DNA of 26,857 nucleotides from CAYWBI01 sp964456445 (lineage in GTDB: Bacteria > Calditrichota > Calditrichia > Calditrichales > J004). The position numbers and the translations under genes were made by a program. Numbering within the stretch: position 1 is the first letter of the stretch; each line of letters opens with the position of its first letter. Below are positions 1-7,904 of the stretch, piece after piece. Below the pieces are notes generated by a model. The model was not told where the DNA came from. It was given only the letters and a program-made list of their open reading frames with translations, and made no database searches. The stretch covers positions 1-26,857 of the forward strand of contig CAYWBI010000034.1 in NCBI GenBank assembly GCA_964456445.1. The letters are read 5' to 3'.

Positions 1-16
1 AAACTGACGGCTTACT

Positions 17-102
17 TTTCTTCCCCAACGGGGAAGAATAACAAAGCGAAGGGCAGCGCCCTGGCAAAAGCATGACAACAATAAAAAACCCTGAAAGGGT
101 TT
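17..102. repeat. Stem-loop repeat, copy 1
   Basis: This is the first of two direct copies of a roughly 86-base element. It contains three short inverted repeats in order: TTCCCC-AAC-GGGGAA (21-35), GGGC-AGC-GCCC just after the AAAGCGA block, and AAACCC-TGAAA-GGGTTT (86-102). Aligned by eye, copy 2 matches over nearly the full length with scattered substitutions, and the stems are mostly kept. No coding potential was recognised. It may belong to a dispersed family, which this window alone cannot show. Confidence 0.6.
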
Positions 103-131
103 GATAATTTGTTTCGTCGGGGATTTGTTTT

Positions 132-190
132 GGGCTAAAGCCCATAATGTTTATGTGCTATTTTGTCCACCTGCTAAAGCCGATGGCAAT
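132..190. repeat. REP-like paired palindromes (GGCTAAAGCC type)
   Basis: The segment opens with the short palindrome-like GGGCTAAAGCCC (132-143). About 24 bases later comes an imperfect relative built around GCTAAAGC (173-180), flanked by CCA and TGG and followed by CAATTGA. Two related hairpins close together resemble the paired units of REP/BIME-type intergenic repeats. No REP-associated (TnpA_REP) transposase is present in the window, so the assignment is by pattern only. Confidence 0.4.
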
Positions 191-370
191 TGAGCTTTGA
201 AGAATGGGTGATTAAAAATCCCAAAACCAACCCCGAACATCGATCAACGATTGAAGAATTTTGATTTGTTTGGAATAAACCGTTCTAAAATCGAATATCG
301 CTGTTCCTTGTTCGTAAATCAAAGCGCCGTTCAGTTCAAAAAAAATATCGAAGCTTAACCTCGCGGCACG

Positions 371-457
371 TCCCTTTTCCCCAACGGGGAAAAAAATTAA
401 AGCGAAGGGCTGCGCCCTGGTAAAAGCATGACAATAATAAAAAACCCTCAAAGGCTT
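371..457. repeat. Stem-loop repeat, copy 2
   Basis: This is the second direct copy of the element at 17-102, about 355 bp downstream in the same orientation. The first stem is longer here, TTTTCCCC-AAC-GGGGAAAA (375-393), an 8-bp perfect stem. The second is AGGGC-TGC-GCCCT (406-418), where the loop differs from copy 1 (TGC instead of AGC) while the stem is unchanged. The third stem is degenerate in this copy. Stem conservation with a changed loop hints at structure mattering in the RNA or DNA. Confidence 0.6.
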
Positions 458-531
458 CAACAATTTCTAAAACCCTCTTTGCTCCGGCCTTTCAGGATAC
501 ATGTGTGTCGATACCAAAATCAAAAGGTTAT

Positions 532-560
532 TTGCCTTAAAATTACCAGATAACTAAATT
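532..560 (+). promoter_or_regulatory. Candidate sigma70-type promoter of serS
   Basis: A TTGCCT box (532-537) and a TAAATT box (555-560) are separated by 17 bases, giving a predicted start near 567 and a leader of about 30 bases before serS at 599. A perfect TATAAT also lies at 577-582 but lacks a -35 partner at the right distance and would leave almost no leader. A weak AAAAGG (583-588) is the only ribosome-binding-like element. Confidence 0.35.
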
Positions 561-598
561 CATTTTTTATACCAACTATAATAAAAGGTTAATTTCAA

Positions 599-1870
599 AT
601 GATTGATATTAAATATATCCGTGAGAATCCACAACTCATAAAAACGGCCATTAAAAACAAAAACGAAAAAGGCGATGTCGATTTATTGCTTGAACTCGAT
701 GGAAAGCGTCGTAGTTTAATTTTTGAAACTGAAGAACTAAAAAAATTGCGTAACGAAAACTCGGCGCTCGTTGCACGCTATAAGAAAGAAAAAAAGGATG
801 CCGGCGAGCTGATCGAAAAAACCAGGACGCTTTCACAAAAGATTAAGAATATGGATGTGACCCTTCTGGAGATAGAAAACAAGCTACATGACCAGTTGAT
901 CCGTATTCCCAATGTGCCGCATATATCCACTCCGATAGGGCAGGATGAACGGGACAATGTTGTCGTTAAAATCCATGGGGATTTACCTGAGTTTGATTTT
1001 AAAGCGAAAGATCATCTTGAATTAGGCGAATTGCATGATATCCTTGATTTTAAACGTGGTGGGAAAATCACCGGCAGCGGATTTGCTGTTTACAAAGGAT
1101 TGGGGGCGCGGCTGGAACGGGCCTTGATAAATTTTATGCTTGATTTTCATATTGAAAAACACGGTTATACCGAAATCATTCCGCCGTTTGTTGTAAACCG
1201 TGAAAGTATGTACGGTACAGGACAACTCCCAAAAATGGAAGATGACATGTATCTGGCCGAAAAGGATGATTTGTTCCTGATCCCTACCGCCGAGGTGCCT
1301 GTTACGAATTTGCACCGTGCGGAAACATTGGATGAAAGCCAACTACCGATAAAGTATGTGGCCTATTCGGCATGTTTTCGCAGGGAGGCCGGTTCCTATG
1401 GCAAGGACACCCGTGGCTTTCAACGTGTGCACCAATTTAATAAAGTCGAGATGGTAAATTTTGTAAAACCCGAGGGCTCATACCAGGTGCACGAAACCAT
1501 GTTAAAAGAGGCAACAGATATTCTGGAAGCCCTGGATTTGCCCTACCATATTTTATTGTTGTGCAGTGGTGATATCAGTTTTGCGGCCGCGAAATGTTAT
1601 GATGTCGAAACCTGGTCCGCGGCGGATAAGAAATGGCTTGAGACATCCAGTGTCAGTCACTTTGAAGACTTTCAGGCCCGTAGGGCAAATATCCGTTTCA
1701 GACCCGTGGATGGCGGAAAATTGAAATTTGTTCATACATTAAACGGCTCCGGGCTGGCCACTTCCAGATTGATGGTTTCCCTGCTTGAACATTACCAGCA
1801 GTCCGATGGGTCTGTTGTGATACCCGATGTATTGATTCCCTATATGTCCGGTATTGAAAAAATAGGTTAG
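599..1870 (+). CDS. serS: Seryl-tRNA synthetase
   Basis: This cytoplasmic class II aminoacyl-tRNA synthetase charges tRNA-Ser with serine using ATP. The 423-residue product has the usual family length. An N-terminal helical arm of about 100 residues, rich in Lys and Glu, would form the tRNA-binding coiled coil. The catalytic core follows, with motif 2 visible as FRREAGSYGKDTRGFQRVHQF and motif 3 as NGSGLATSRLMVSLLE near the C-terminus. A TAEVP segment in the serine-binding region is also present. The ATG at 599 gives the typical start MIDIKYIRENP seen in this family, though only a weak AAAAGG lies upstream. The gene leads a compact operon with plsC (2-base gap) and upp. Nothing in it looks degenerate. 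Confidence 0.97.
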   Translation: MIDIKYIRENPQLIKTAIKNKNEKGDVDLLLELDGKRRSLIFETEELKKLRNENSALVARYKKEKKDAGELIEKTRTLSQKIKNMDVTLLEIENKLHDQLIRIPNVPHISTPIGQDERDNVVVKIHGDLPEFDFKAKDHLELGELHDILDFKRGGKITGSGFAVYKGLGARLERALINFMLDFHIEKHGYTEIIPPFVVNRESMYGTGQLPKMEDDMYLAEKDDLFLIPTAEVPVTNLHRAETLDESQLPIKYVAYSACFRREAGSYGKDTRGFQRVHQFNKVEMVNFVKPEGSYQVHETMLKEATDILEALDLPYHILLLCSGDISFAAAKCYDVETWSAADKKWLETSSVSHFEDFQARRANIRFRPVDGGKLKFVHTLNGSGLATSRLMVSLLEHYQQSDGSVVIPDVLIPYMSGIEKIG

Positions 1871-1872
1871 AT

Positions 1873-2589
1873 ATGATAATCTGGTACATTATAAAATCGC
1901 TGATCGTGTATCCCCTTACTGTATTAAGCACTATGATAAGTGCGCTAAGCGCCACAATATTGGGGTTTTTTGATCCTTATTCAAGATTATCGAATGCATC
2001 CTTACGCTTTTGGGGACGCTCGGTAATCTGGATGGCCGGTGCAAAGATCGTTGTTGATGGCCTTGAAAACATTGATCCCACACAACCCTATGTGTATTTA
2101 GCCAATCATCAAAGCGCCTATGATATCGTTGCCCTGATCAGCGTTATTCCAGGGACCGCCCGTTTTGTTGCGAAAATGGAATTGTTCAAAATACCCCTTC
2201 TAGCCATGGGGATGCGTATGTCGGGAATGTTGCCAATTGACCGGGGAAACAGTTCGGAAGCACGTAAAATGTTAGACAAAGCAATTGATACAATCAAGGC
2301 GGGGTGCTCGGTTATTATTTTCCCGGAAGGCACACGTTTTCATACCGGAAAGGTAAATATCTTTAAAAAGGGCGGCTTTATGCTTGCTCTTAAAGGCGGG
2401 ATCCCCATCGCCCCAACGGTTATAAACGGTACACAAAATATTGTCCGGGGGCCACTCAGACTTATCTATGGCGGAACCATAAAAATTTCATTTTTGCCAA
2501 CGGTGCCAACCCACACATTAACTGCCAACGACCGGAACACACTGGTGTGGCAGGTGCACAAAGAAATGTCAAAAAAGTATCAGGCGTAA
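1873..2589 (+). CDS. plsC: 1-acyl-sn-glycerol-3-phosphate acyltransferase
   Basis: This inner-membrane enzyme is expected to acylate lysophosphatidic acid to phosphatidic acid in phospholipid synthesis. The 238-residue protein begins with a hydrophobic segment (about 1-32) that would anchor it in the membrane. The acyltransferase motifs appear in order: the catalytic NHQSAYD (NHx4D), the block around FVAKMELFKIP, the glycerophosphate-binding FPEGTR, and PIAPTVINGT. The start lies 2 bases after the serS stop, so translation is probably coupled. Related lyso-lipid acyltransferases share the same motifs, so the exact acceptor is inferred. Its neighbours belong to unrelated pathways, which suggests a housekeeping cluster. 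Confidence 0.92.
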   Translation: MIIWYIIKSLIVYPLTVLSTMISALSATILGFFDPYSRLSNASLRFWGRSVIWMAGAKIVVDGLENIDPTQPYVYLANHQSAYDIVALISVIPGTARFVAKMELFKIPLLAMGMRMSGMLPIDRGNSSEARKMLDKAIDTIKAGCSVIIFPEGTRFHTGKVNIFKKGGFMLALKGGIPIAPTVINGTQNIVRGPLRLIYGGTIKISFLPTVPTHTLTANDRNTLVWQVHKEMSKKYQA

Positions 2590-2609
2590 ATAAACAACGG
2601 GAAATTACA

Positions 2610-3236
2610 ATGAAAGATATTCATATCTTAGAACATCCGCTCATCCAGCAGAAACTATATTACCTGCGGGACAAACAAACCAACAACCTGCATTTTCGCA
2701 CCATGCTTAATGAAATTGCCGGTTTAATGGTGTATGAAATTACCCGTGATTTTCCATTACGTCCACGCGAGGTGGAAACACCGTTGGAAAAAACCACCGG
2801 TTTTGTATTGGCGCGCAAGGTCACACTGGTCCCCATACTTCGTGCGGGTTTGGCGATGTGCGATGGAGTGCTGGCGTTGATCCCGCATGCACGGGTCGGT
2901 CATGTGGGTTTATATCGTGATAAGGAAACTTTGAAACCTGTGGAGTATTATACAAAATTTCCATCCGGGCTTGAAGAAAGTGAAATAATCGTGATCGACC
3001 CCATGCTGGCAACCGGTGGCAGTGCAATTGCAGCAATCGATATTGTAAAAAAATATGGCGGAAAATCATTGGTTTTTATGTGCCTTGTTGCGGCGCCGGA
3101 GGGTGTAAAGGCTTTGCAAGCTGCCCACGCGGATGTCCCGATTTATACGGCTGCGCTGGATCGTGAATTGAATGACCATAGCTATATTTTGCCCGGGCTG
3201 GGTGATGCGGGTGACCGCATTTATGGTACGGAATAG
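2610..3236 (+). CDS. upp: Uracil phosphoribosyltransferase
   Basis: The enzyme makes UMP from uracil and PRPP in the pyrimidine salvage pathway. The 208-residue length matches the family. The PRPP-binding loop is visible as DPMLATGGSA, and the uracil-binding C-terminal region has LNDHSYILPGLGDAGDR. The ATG at 2610 was chosen because it gives the family start MKDIHILEHPL; the same frame stays open upstream to 2547 inside plsC, but that extension has no family similarity. It follows plsC by 20 bases and probably shares its transcript. The stop lies 1 bp from the stop of the convergent receiver-GGDEF gene. Together with the pyr operon further right, the window codes for both salvage and de novo routes to UMP. 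Confidence 0.96.
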   Translation: MKDIHILEHPLIQQKLYYLRDKQTNNLHFRTMLNEIAGLMVYEITRDFPLRPREVETPLEKTTGFVLARKVTLVPILRAGLAMCDGVLALIPHARVGHVGLYRDKETLKPVEYYTKFPSGLEESEIIVIDPMLATGGSAIAAIDIVKKYGGKSLVFMCLVAAPEGVKALQAAHADVPIYTAALDRELNDHSYILPGLGDAGDRIYGTE

Positions 3237-3237
3237 C

Positions 3238-4842
3238 TCAGGCGCGTTTTATTAAATTTCTACCTGATTCCTTGGCGTGGTACAGGGCATCATCAACCTT
3301 TTTTATCAGGGCTTCCAAATTATCCCCATCTTCAGGAAAAGAGGCAAGCCCCATGCTTACGGTTAAATTCCCGTTTGGTTGTTTCCTTTGATGTGCAAAG
3401 GACGTTTGTTCGATAAGCCGGTGTATTTTTTGGGCGATGGTAAATGCGTCTTTCTTGTTCAGCCCGGGAAGGACAATCATAAACTCCTCGCCCCCATAAC
3501 GTGCCGCCGTATCTGTTTTACGGGTATTGTTGCGGACCAATTCCGCAAGTTCCTTTAATAATTTGTCACCTGCCGGATGCCCGTTCCGGTCGTTATAGTT
3601 TTTAAAAAAGTCAATATCGAACATGATGAGTGCATACGGCGTATTGAACCTTTGCGAACGGTCTGTTTCACGTTGAAGTTCTACCATTAAATAGCGATAA
3701 TTGTATAACTGCGTAAGCTCATCGGTTACGGCTTTTTGCTGTGTACTTATATAGGTAGAAAATAACTGGTGATAAAGAATCTTATTTTCCAGTATCATTG
3801 CAATGGTTTGTAAAAAGGTTTTAAAAATCCGGGCTTCATAGGTAACAAGAGGTTCGGACGGTTTATCGATAAAAATATAAAATACGTCTTCGTCGGAGGT
3901 TTCTTTTTCGGTTTCGGGAAAGTCCTTCAATAATCTTACCGATGTATCATGCCCGGTCAGGTAGTTTAAATTTGCCAGAATAAAGTTTGATGCATTAAAA
4001 TAGGATGCAATTTTCTCGCATTTTTTATCCGCAACATCTTCCAGGTTGCGAAACCAAATAATCCCGCCTTTCCCTTTTAATAATGTGTTAAACCTGTCCG
4101 ATACTTTTATACCTTTTTTTTGGGGTGCAATTCCAACGCAGTACAAGGGAGTTAAATTTCCGTTCTGTAAGGAGAAAATTGCGCAACGCTCAACGTTAAA
4201 ACCGGTTTTTATTTTTTCCGGGATAATGCTTAATAGTTTTTGTGGATCGGGTTGTTGACGCAGCAGATTTGCCAGACTGTTCATGTAAAATAAACGATCA
4301 TTATAATGGGTTAGCTCTTCCTGGGATTCCAGTAGTTCCCTGTTGATGCTGGAAAGGTTAGTATTGGTCTGTTCCTGCTCCACAACTTTGTGCGAAAGTT
4401 TTTGTACAAGCTGGATATTGTATTTTTTCAGGAAATGATGTTCTTCCTGAGTGCTAAGTTTGTCCCTCCGGCCGGATAGAAATTCATCGATCTGAAAAAG
4501 AAAGGCATTTACATTTATGGGTTTGTTTATAAAACCATCACAACCGGCGGCAAGTGTAAGTTCCTTTGTTTCCTTTCGGATATCCGCCGTGAGCGCTATG
4601 ATTGGGATATCTTTCAATTTGGGCTGACTTTTTATATAGGTGGAAACCTCGTAGCCCTCCATGTCCGGCAGATGCAAGTCGATAATTATCAAGTTTGGAA
4701 TTATTTTCATCGCCAGACGAATTCCCGCGAGACCGGTTCCGGCTTCATGAAAACGGTAATTCTTTAGATGCAGGATATCCGCCATCAGGGAACGGGTTTC
4801 CATGTCATCTTCAATATATAAAATATCTAATTTATCACTCAT
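3238..4842 (-). CDS. Response regulator with GAF-like region and diguanylate cyclase (GGDEF) output
   Basis: This 534-residue cytoplasmic protein should make cyclic di-GMP when its receiver domain is phosphorylated. An N-terminal receiver (about 5-125) has the acidic pair D12/D13 and phospho-acceptor D55 in IIIDLHLPD. A helical, probably coiled-coil linker (about 145-185) is followed by a GAF-like region (about 190-365). The C-terminal GGDEF domain (about 370-534) carries GGEEF at 450-454, the active form of the signature. The inhibitory I-site RxxD is at 441-444, five residues before it, so product feedback is likely. No EAL or HD-GYP domain is present. The start has an A-rich upstream stretch and no clear Shine-Dalgarno. 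It lies downstream of the SpoIIE-phosphatase gene on the same strand across a 328-bp gap, so co-transcription is uncertain. Confidence 0.92.
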   Translation of the reverse strand: MSDKLDILYIEDDMETRSLMADILHLKNYRFHEAGTGLAGIRLAMKIIPNLIIIDLHLPDMEGYEVSTYIKSQPKLKDIPIIALTADIRKETKELTLAAGCDGFINKPINVNAFLFQIDEFLSGRRDKLSTQEEHHFLKKYNIQLVQKLSHKVVEQEQTNTNLSSINRELLESQEELTHYNDRLFYMNSLANLLRQQPDPQKLLSIIPEKIKTGFNVERCAIFSLQNGNLTPLYCVGIAPQKKGIKVSDRFNTLLKGKGGIIWFRNLEDVADKKCEKIASYFNASNFILANLNYLTGHDTSVRLLKDFPETEKETSDEDVFYIFIDKPSEPLVTYEARIFKTFLQTIAMILENKILYHQLFSTYISTQQKAVTDELTQLYNYRYLMVELQRETDRSQRFNTPYALIMFDIDFFKNYNDRNGHPAGDKLLKELAELVRNNTRKTDTAARYGGEEFMIVLPGLNKKDAFTIAQKIHRLIEQTSFAHQRKQPNGNLTVSMGLASFPEDGDNLEALIKKVDDALYHAKESGRNLIKRA

Positions 4843-5170
4843 GTTTTAAAAAGGAAATTAGGAACAGACTATGTAATCGTTGCAATTAACAATAAGTTTA
4901 TAAATCATATCTTTAAAAAGATGTGACCTGGATTAAACCGATAATTGCTGACGTAAAAATGTTTTGTGTCCGGAAGATGCTAATTTTATTATGGAATGAC
5001 CGAAAAGAAGAGGCAAATATGCCACATATAAATTTTGAAGTGGTTGGTATGTAAACGGTCTGTCCTGAAAATCGATTTAAAACAGACGTTGAAAAAGCAG
5101 GCTGTAATTGTAGCGTTTGTCTTAAAGGATTTTCTCTGTTTAAGATAAAGCAAGTCGTATAAACCGTATA
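4843..5170. other. Gene-free gap between GGDEF and SpoIIE-phosphatase genes
   Basis: This 328-bp AT-rich stretch has no supported gene. A 61-codon open frame on the minus strand (4989-5174) opens with TTG against the phosphatase stop and has no recognisable features. A loose inverted repeat GTCTGT...ACAGAC lies around 5060-5095 without a T-run. The promoter of the GGDEF gene should be here, but no convincing -35/-10 pair was found. Confidence 0.5.
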
Positions 5171-7093
5171 TCAACTAGTTGTCTGTTCTATCTCAAAGCG
5201 GGCAAGGATCATGGTCACATCATCAGGGGGCGGGGCGTTGTTGCTAAAATCACGCAAATCCTGGATGATCTTATCTTTTATGACATGAACCGGTTTTCCC
5301 CGGTTCAATTTTATTAACTCTAAAAGCCGCTCTTCGCCATACTCTGTTTCTGCATCGTTCATCGTTTCGGTAACGCCATCGGTGTATGCCACCAACAAAT
5401 CGCCAGGTAAAAAATCAACTTCATCCTGAACATATTGCTGATTGTTTAAAAAACCAATCACAATACCGCCCTTATCCAATGAACGCACACTACCATCGGC
5501 CTTGATAATAAAAGGGGGATTATGGCCGGCATTCGTATAGATTATTTTCCGTTTTTCCATACGAATGATACCGTAAAAAAAAGTGGCATATTTCCCTTCG
5601 ATGGTCGTTTGGGTCAGCAGTTCATTCAGACGGTTGATTACGTCACAGGTAGAATTTGCCTGTTTGTTCTGCATTCGTAGTCCGGCGAGTATCAATGCCA
5701 TCATCAATGCGGCCGGTGCGCCTTTACCAGATACATCGCCGATAGAAAATCCAAGGGCATTAGGTGTAAGACGCATAAAATCATAGATATCCCCGCTGAC
5801 TAATTTACTTGGGATATTCAATGCTGTAAGTGACAAACCCCTCATCTTCGGTATTTGGCGGACAAGCAAGCCCTTCTGAACCGTACCGGCATGGATCAGT
5901 TCATATTCAAGCGCTTGTTTTTCTAGTTTTATTTCTACCTGGCGGGCATTGTGAATGGCAATTGCTGCCTGGTTGGCAAATATTTTAAGCAGTTCCACCT
6001 CACTTGGCGTAAAGAAATCTTTGGTATCACTTTCCACGCACATCACACCAAGAACGGTATCATCAAATAAAAATGGCAGACTGATTTGCGAGCGGGTACT
6101 TTTACGGGCCTGGTAATAATGTTTAGCATTTAAAACATTGTTAAGCACTTCGATTTTTTTTGTTTGGGCCACATGCCCGGCGGAACCCTGTCCAACCTTT
6201 AAAGGTATTTTATCCATAGCCGGGTTGGAATAGCCACGGCTGGTCGTACTGCGTAAATCCTGTTTTTCCGGGTTCAGTAAAAATATAGCCACAGCATCGA
6301 AATGAATGAGGCTTTCCAGTGCATCCAATATGAAATTCAGCGCCTTACTCATATCCAGCGACGATAACACCTGTTGACTCACTTCGATAAGCTTTTTAAT
6401 TTCTAAATTCTTACGCTCCAAATCGATGCGCAAACCGGTACTTTCTAAAAAAAGACCTGTTTTATACTGAAGTTTACGCACCATGCTTGAGAGGTCTCGG
6501 TGTGACAATACAAGATTGGTATGATTGCTTACTACAATAAAGGCAAACATAAAGTTATGGCCTTGCAAAGGGTAAAAATGAAACAAACCCAATGGTTCCA
6601 ATGATTTTCGCAGGGGCTTTGGTATTTCATGAGAATTAATTTTTAAATATGTTTTAGATTGTGGGACCAGGATGAGCTTTTCCCCCGGGACAACGGATAT
6701 GGGAAGCGCCTTTTCACTTACGTTACGATAATGTGCCAGGTAATACGAACCGTTTTCATAAATGTAAAAAACATAGGCGTGGTTTTTACAAAAAGCATCA
6801 AGCGCATCGAAGACAACCTGTTTGACTTCATAGTAGTCAAGTGATTTTGCAAGATTGCGGTTAAGGTTTTCCAATATTTTCTTTTTGGCATTGATCTTTA
6901 ACAAAAAGAGGGATTGTAAATGGTCATCCATAAAATTGGAAATATAGCCCTGGCTGAAAATAACAATAAGAATAACGATAATTTCAGTTAACAGGGGAAG
7001 CCCGTCGAAGGAGAAATCCACCACCCGGTGGATGACCCAAAAAGAAAGCAAATAAAATAAAAGCAGCAGTAAATTTTTTACAATGCGGTACAT
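5171..7093 (-). CDS. Membrane-anchored GAF-GAF-SpoIIE (PP2C-type) serine phosphatase
   Basis: The 640-residue protein is a predicted RsbU/SpoIIE-like phosphatase, the family that controls anti-sigma-factor antagonists by dephosphorylating serine. Two hydrophobic helices at the N-terminus (about 7-24 and 33-50) would anchor it in the inner membrane. Two GAF-type sensor regions follow (about 85-220 and 245-390); the second has the typical VGQGSAGHVAQ turn. The PP2C/SpoIIE domain (about 410-635) keeps the metal-binding acidic motifs: SGDIYD, GDVSGKG and TDGVTE. No anti-sigma factor, STAS protein or sigma factor lies in the window, so its target is unknown. The ligand of the GAF regions cannot be read from sequence. 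Its start is 214 bp from the end of the upstream envelope operon. Confidence 0.9.
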   Translation of the reverse strand: MYRIVKNLLLLLFYLLSFWVIHRVVDFSFDGLPLLTEIIVILIVIFSQGYISNFMDDHLQSLFLLKINAKKKILENLNRNLAKSLDYYEVKQVVFDALDAFCKNHAYVFYIYENGSYYLAHYRNVSEKALPISVVPGEKLILVPQSKTYLKINSHEIPKPLRKSLEPLGLFHFYPLQGHNFMFAFIVVSNHTNLVLSHRDLSSMVRKLQYKTGLFLESTGLRIDLERKNLEIKKLIEVSQQVLSSLDMSKALNFILDALESLIHFDAVAIFLLNPEKQDLRSTTSRGYSNPAMDKIPLKVGQGSAGHVAQTKKIEVLNNVLNAKHYYQARKSTRSQISLPFLFDDTVLGVMCVESDTKDFFTPSEVELLKIFANQAAIAIHNARQVEIKLEKQALEYELIHAGTVQKGLLVRQIPKMRGLSLTALNIPSKLVSGDIYDFMRLTPNALGFSIGDVSGKGAPAALMMALILAGLRMQNKQANSTCDVINRLNELLTQTTIEGKYATFFYGIIRMEKRKIIYTNAGHNPPFIIKADGSVRSLDKGGIVIGFLNNQQYVQDEVDFLPGDLLVAYTDGVTETMNDAETEYGEERLLELIKLNRGKPVHVIKDKIIQDLRDFSNNAPPPDDVTMILARFEIEQTTS

Positions 7094-7307
7094 GGAATCC
7101 TATCAATATTTGAAGCGCTAATTTAGAGGTATGGCCAAATTTTAGCAAAAAGAAATAAACCTCTCCATAACAGGCACTTTTGCCTTGTGATCACCCCGGT
7201 ATAAAATATATACGATACGGGCTATCCTGATCCACAAATAGATGATTGATCTATTTTAACTTAATGGGTAAAATACAAATCCTGGCCTGGTATGACGATA
7301 AATAGGC

Positions 7308-7904
7308 CTATTCAGTAAAAAGTAGATAAATATACGTGCCGAGCGCAGAGACACTGAGACCGAGGAAAGCAGACGATATATTGTCGAACTGTTTCGAACG
7401 ATGATAATTTTGTCGAATTTGCGAAAGGGAATTTGCTGATTGGTAACGTGAATAATACCGATCTGCCCGCCGTTTTAGATAAAACCCTACCCAGTTTGCT
7501 GCTATGGCGCCGATTAAAATCCCCCGTTTTAAATTCTTTGAATAGCGGGGGTGACTTTGTCGCATCAACAATGGGCCCATATTTTTTATGGGCGCTGTAA
7601 AGCCCAGCTTTGCTGATTCTACCCTGCCGTCAGACCGCCTCAGCTTAAAAGTGAGCGTGTCACCGGCATGGATACGCAACGAATCCCGGACAGTCGTCCC
7701 CGGCCAGTCATAATCCCAGCGCGGTCTGGCAATTAGCGCATAGGTTCCGGCGGGTAAGGTCAGCACGGAGTCTGACCGGATGCTGCAGCTGTCGTCAAAC
7801 GAAACGGTCCATGGTTCATTAGCGTCGAATCGGATATACCCGTTTTGTGCCATGACGGTGTTTTGCAGAAATAGCGCCGTTAGAAAAATAAGAATCGTTT
7901 TCAT
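7308..7904 (-). CDS. Exported protein with PEGA-like domain
   Basis: This 198-residue protein is not assigned to a named family with confidence. A signal peptide is visible (about 1-19, ending near VMAQ). The following part (about 20-90) is rich in beta-strand-like sequence with a PAGTY turn and a run of charged residues, as in PEGA-type surface domains. Two hydrophobic segments lie around 128-146 and 178-196, the last almost at the C-terminus. The start codon overlaps the stop of the BamB-like gene (ATGA overlap), so it is the last gene of the envelope operon. A perfect 12-bp palindrome AATAGGCCTATT (7301-7312) spans its stop codon. It probably acts in the periplasm or at a membrane with the upstream proteins, but its role is unknown. 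Confidence 0.75.
   Translation of the reverse strand: MKTILIFLTALFLQNTVMAQNGYIRFDANEPWTVSFDDSCSIRSDSVLTLPAGTYALIARPRWDYDWPGTTVRDSLRIHAGDTLTFKLRRSDGRVESAKLGFTAPIKNMGPLLMRQSHPRYSKNLKRGILIGAIAANWVGFYLKRRADRYYSRYQSANSLSQIRQNYHRSKQFDNISSAFLGLSVSALGTYIYLLFTE

Larger units (their letters stand above)
1..598. other. Gene-free, repeat-rich intergenic region upstream of serS
   Basis: No convincing gene was found in this stretch. It holds two copies of a stem-loop repeat (about 17-102 and 371-457), short palindromes built on GGCTAAAGCC (132-143 and around 173-180), and an AT-rich filler at roughly 205-360. The last 60 bases before serS carry a plausible promoter. The only open frame of note (212-463, minus strand) runs through the second repeat copy and reads like translated repeat. 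The region looks like accumulated non-coding repeats and not a decayed recognisable gene. Confidence 0.7.

Noticed and set aside
212..463. 83-codon minus-strand frame in the left intergenic region
   Set aside because: It runs through a non-coding repeat copy, has no ribosome-binding site and no family resemblance; it reads as translated repeat.
2547..2609. N-terminal extension of upp
   Set aside because: It overlaps plsC and adds 21 residues without similarity to uracil phosphoribosyltransferases.
4989..5174. 61-codon minus-strand frame after the SpoIIE phosphatase
   Set aside because: It begins with TTG next to the phosphatase stop, has no ribosome-binding site and no recognisable sequence pattern.
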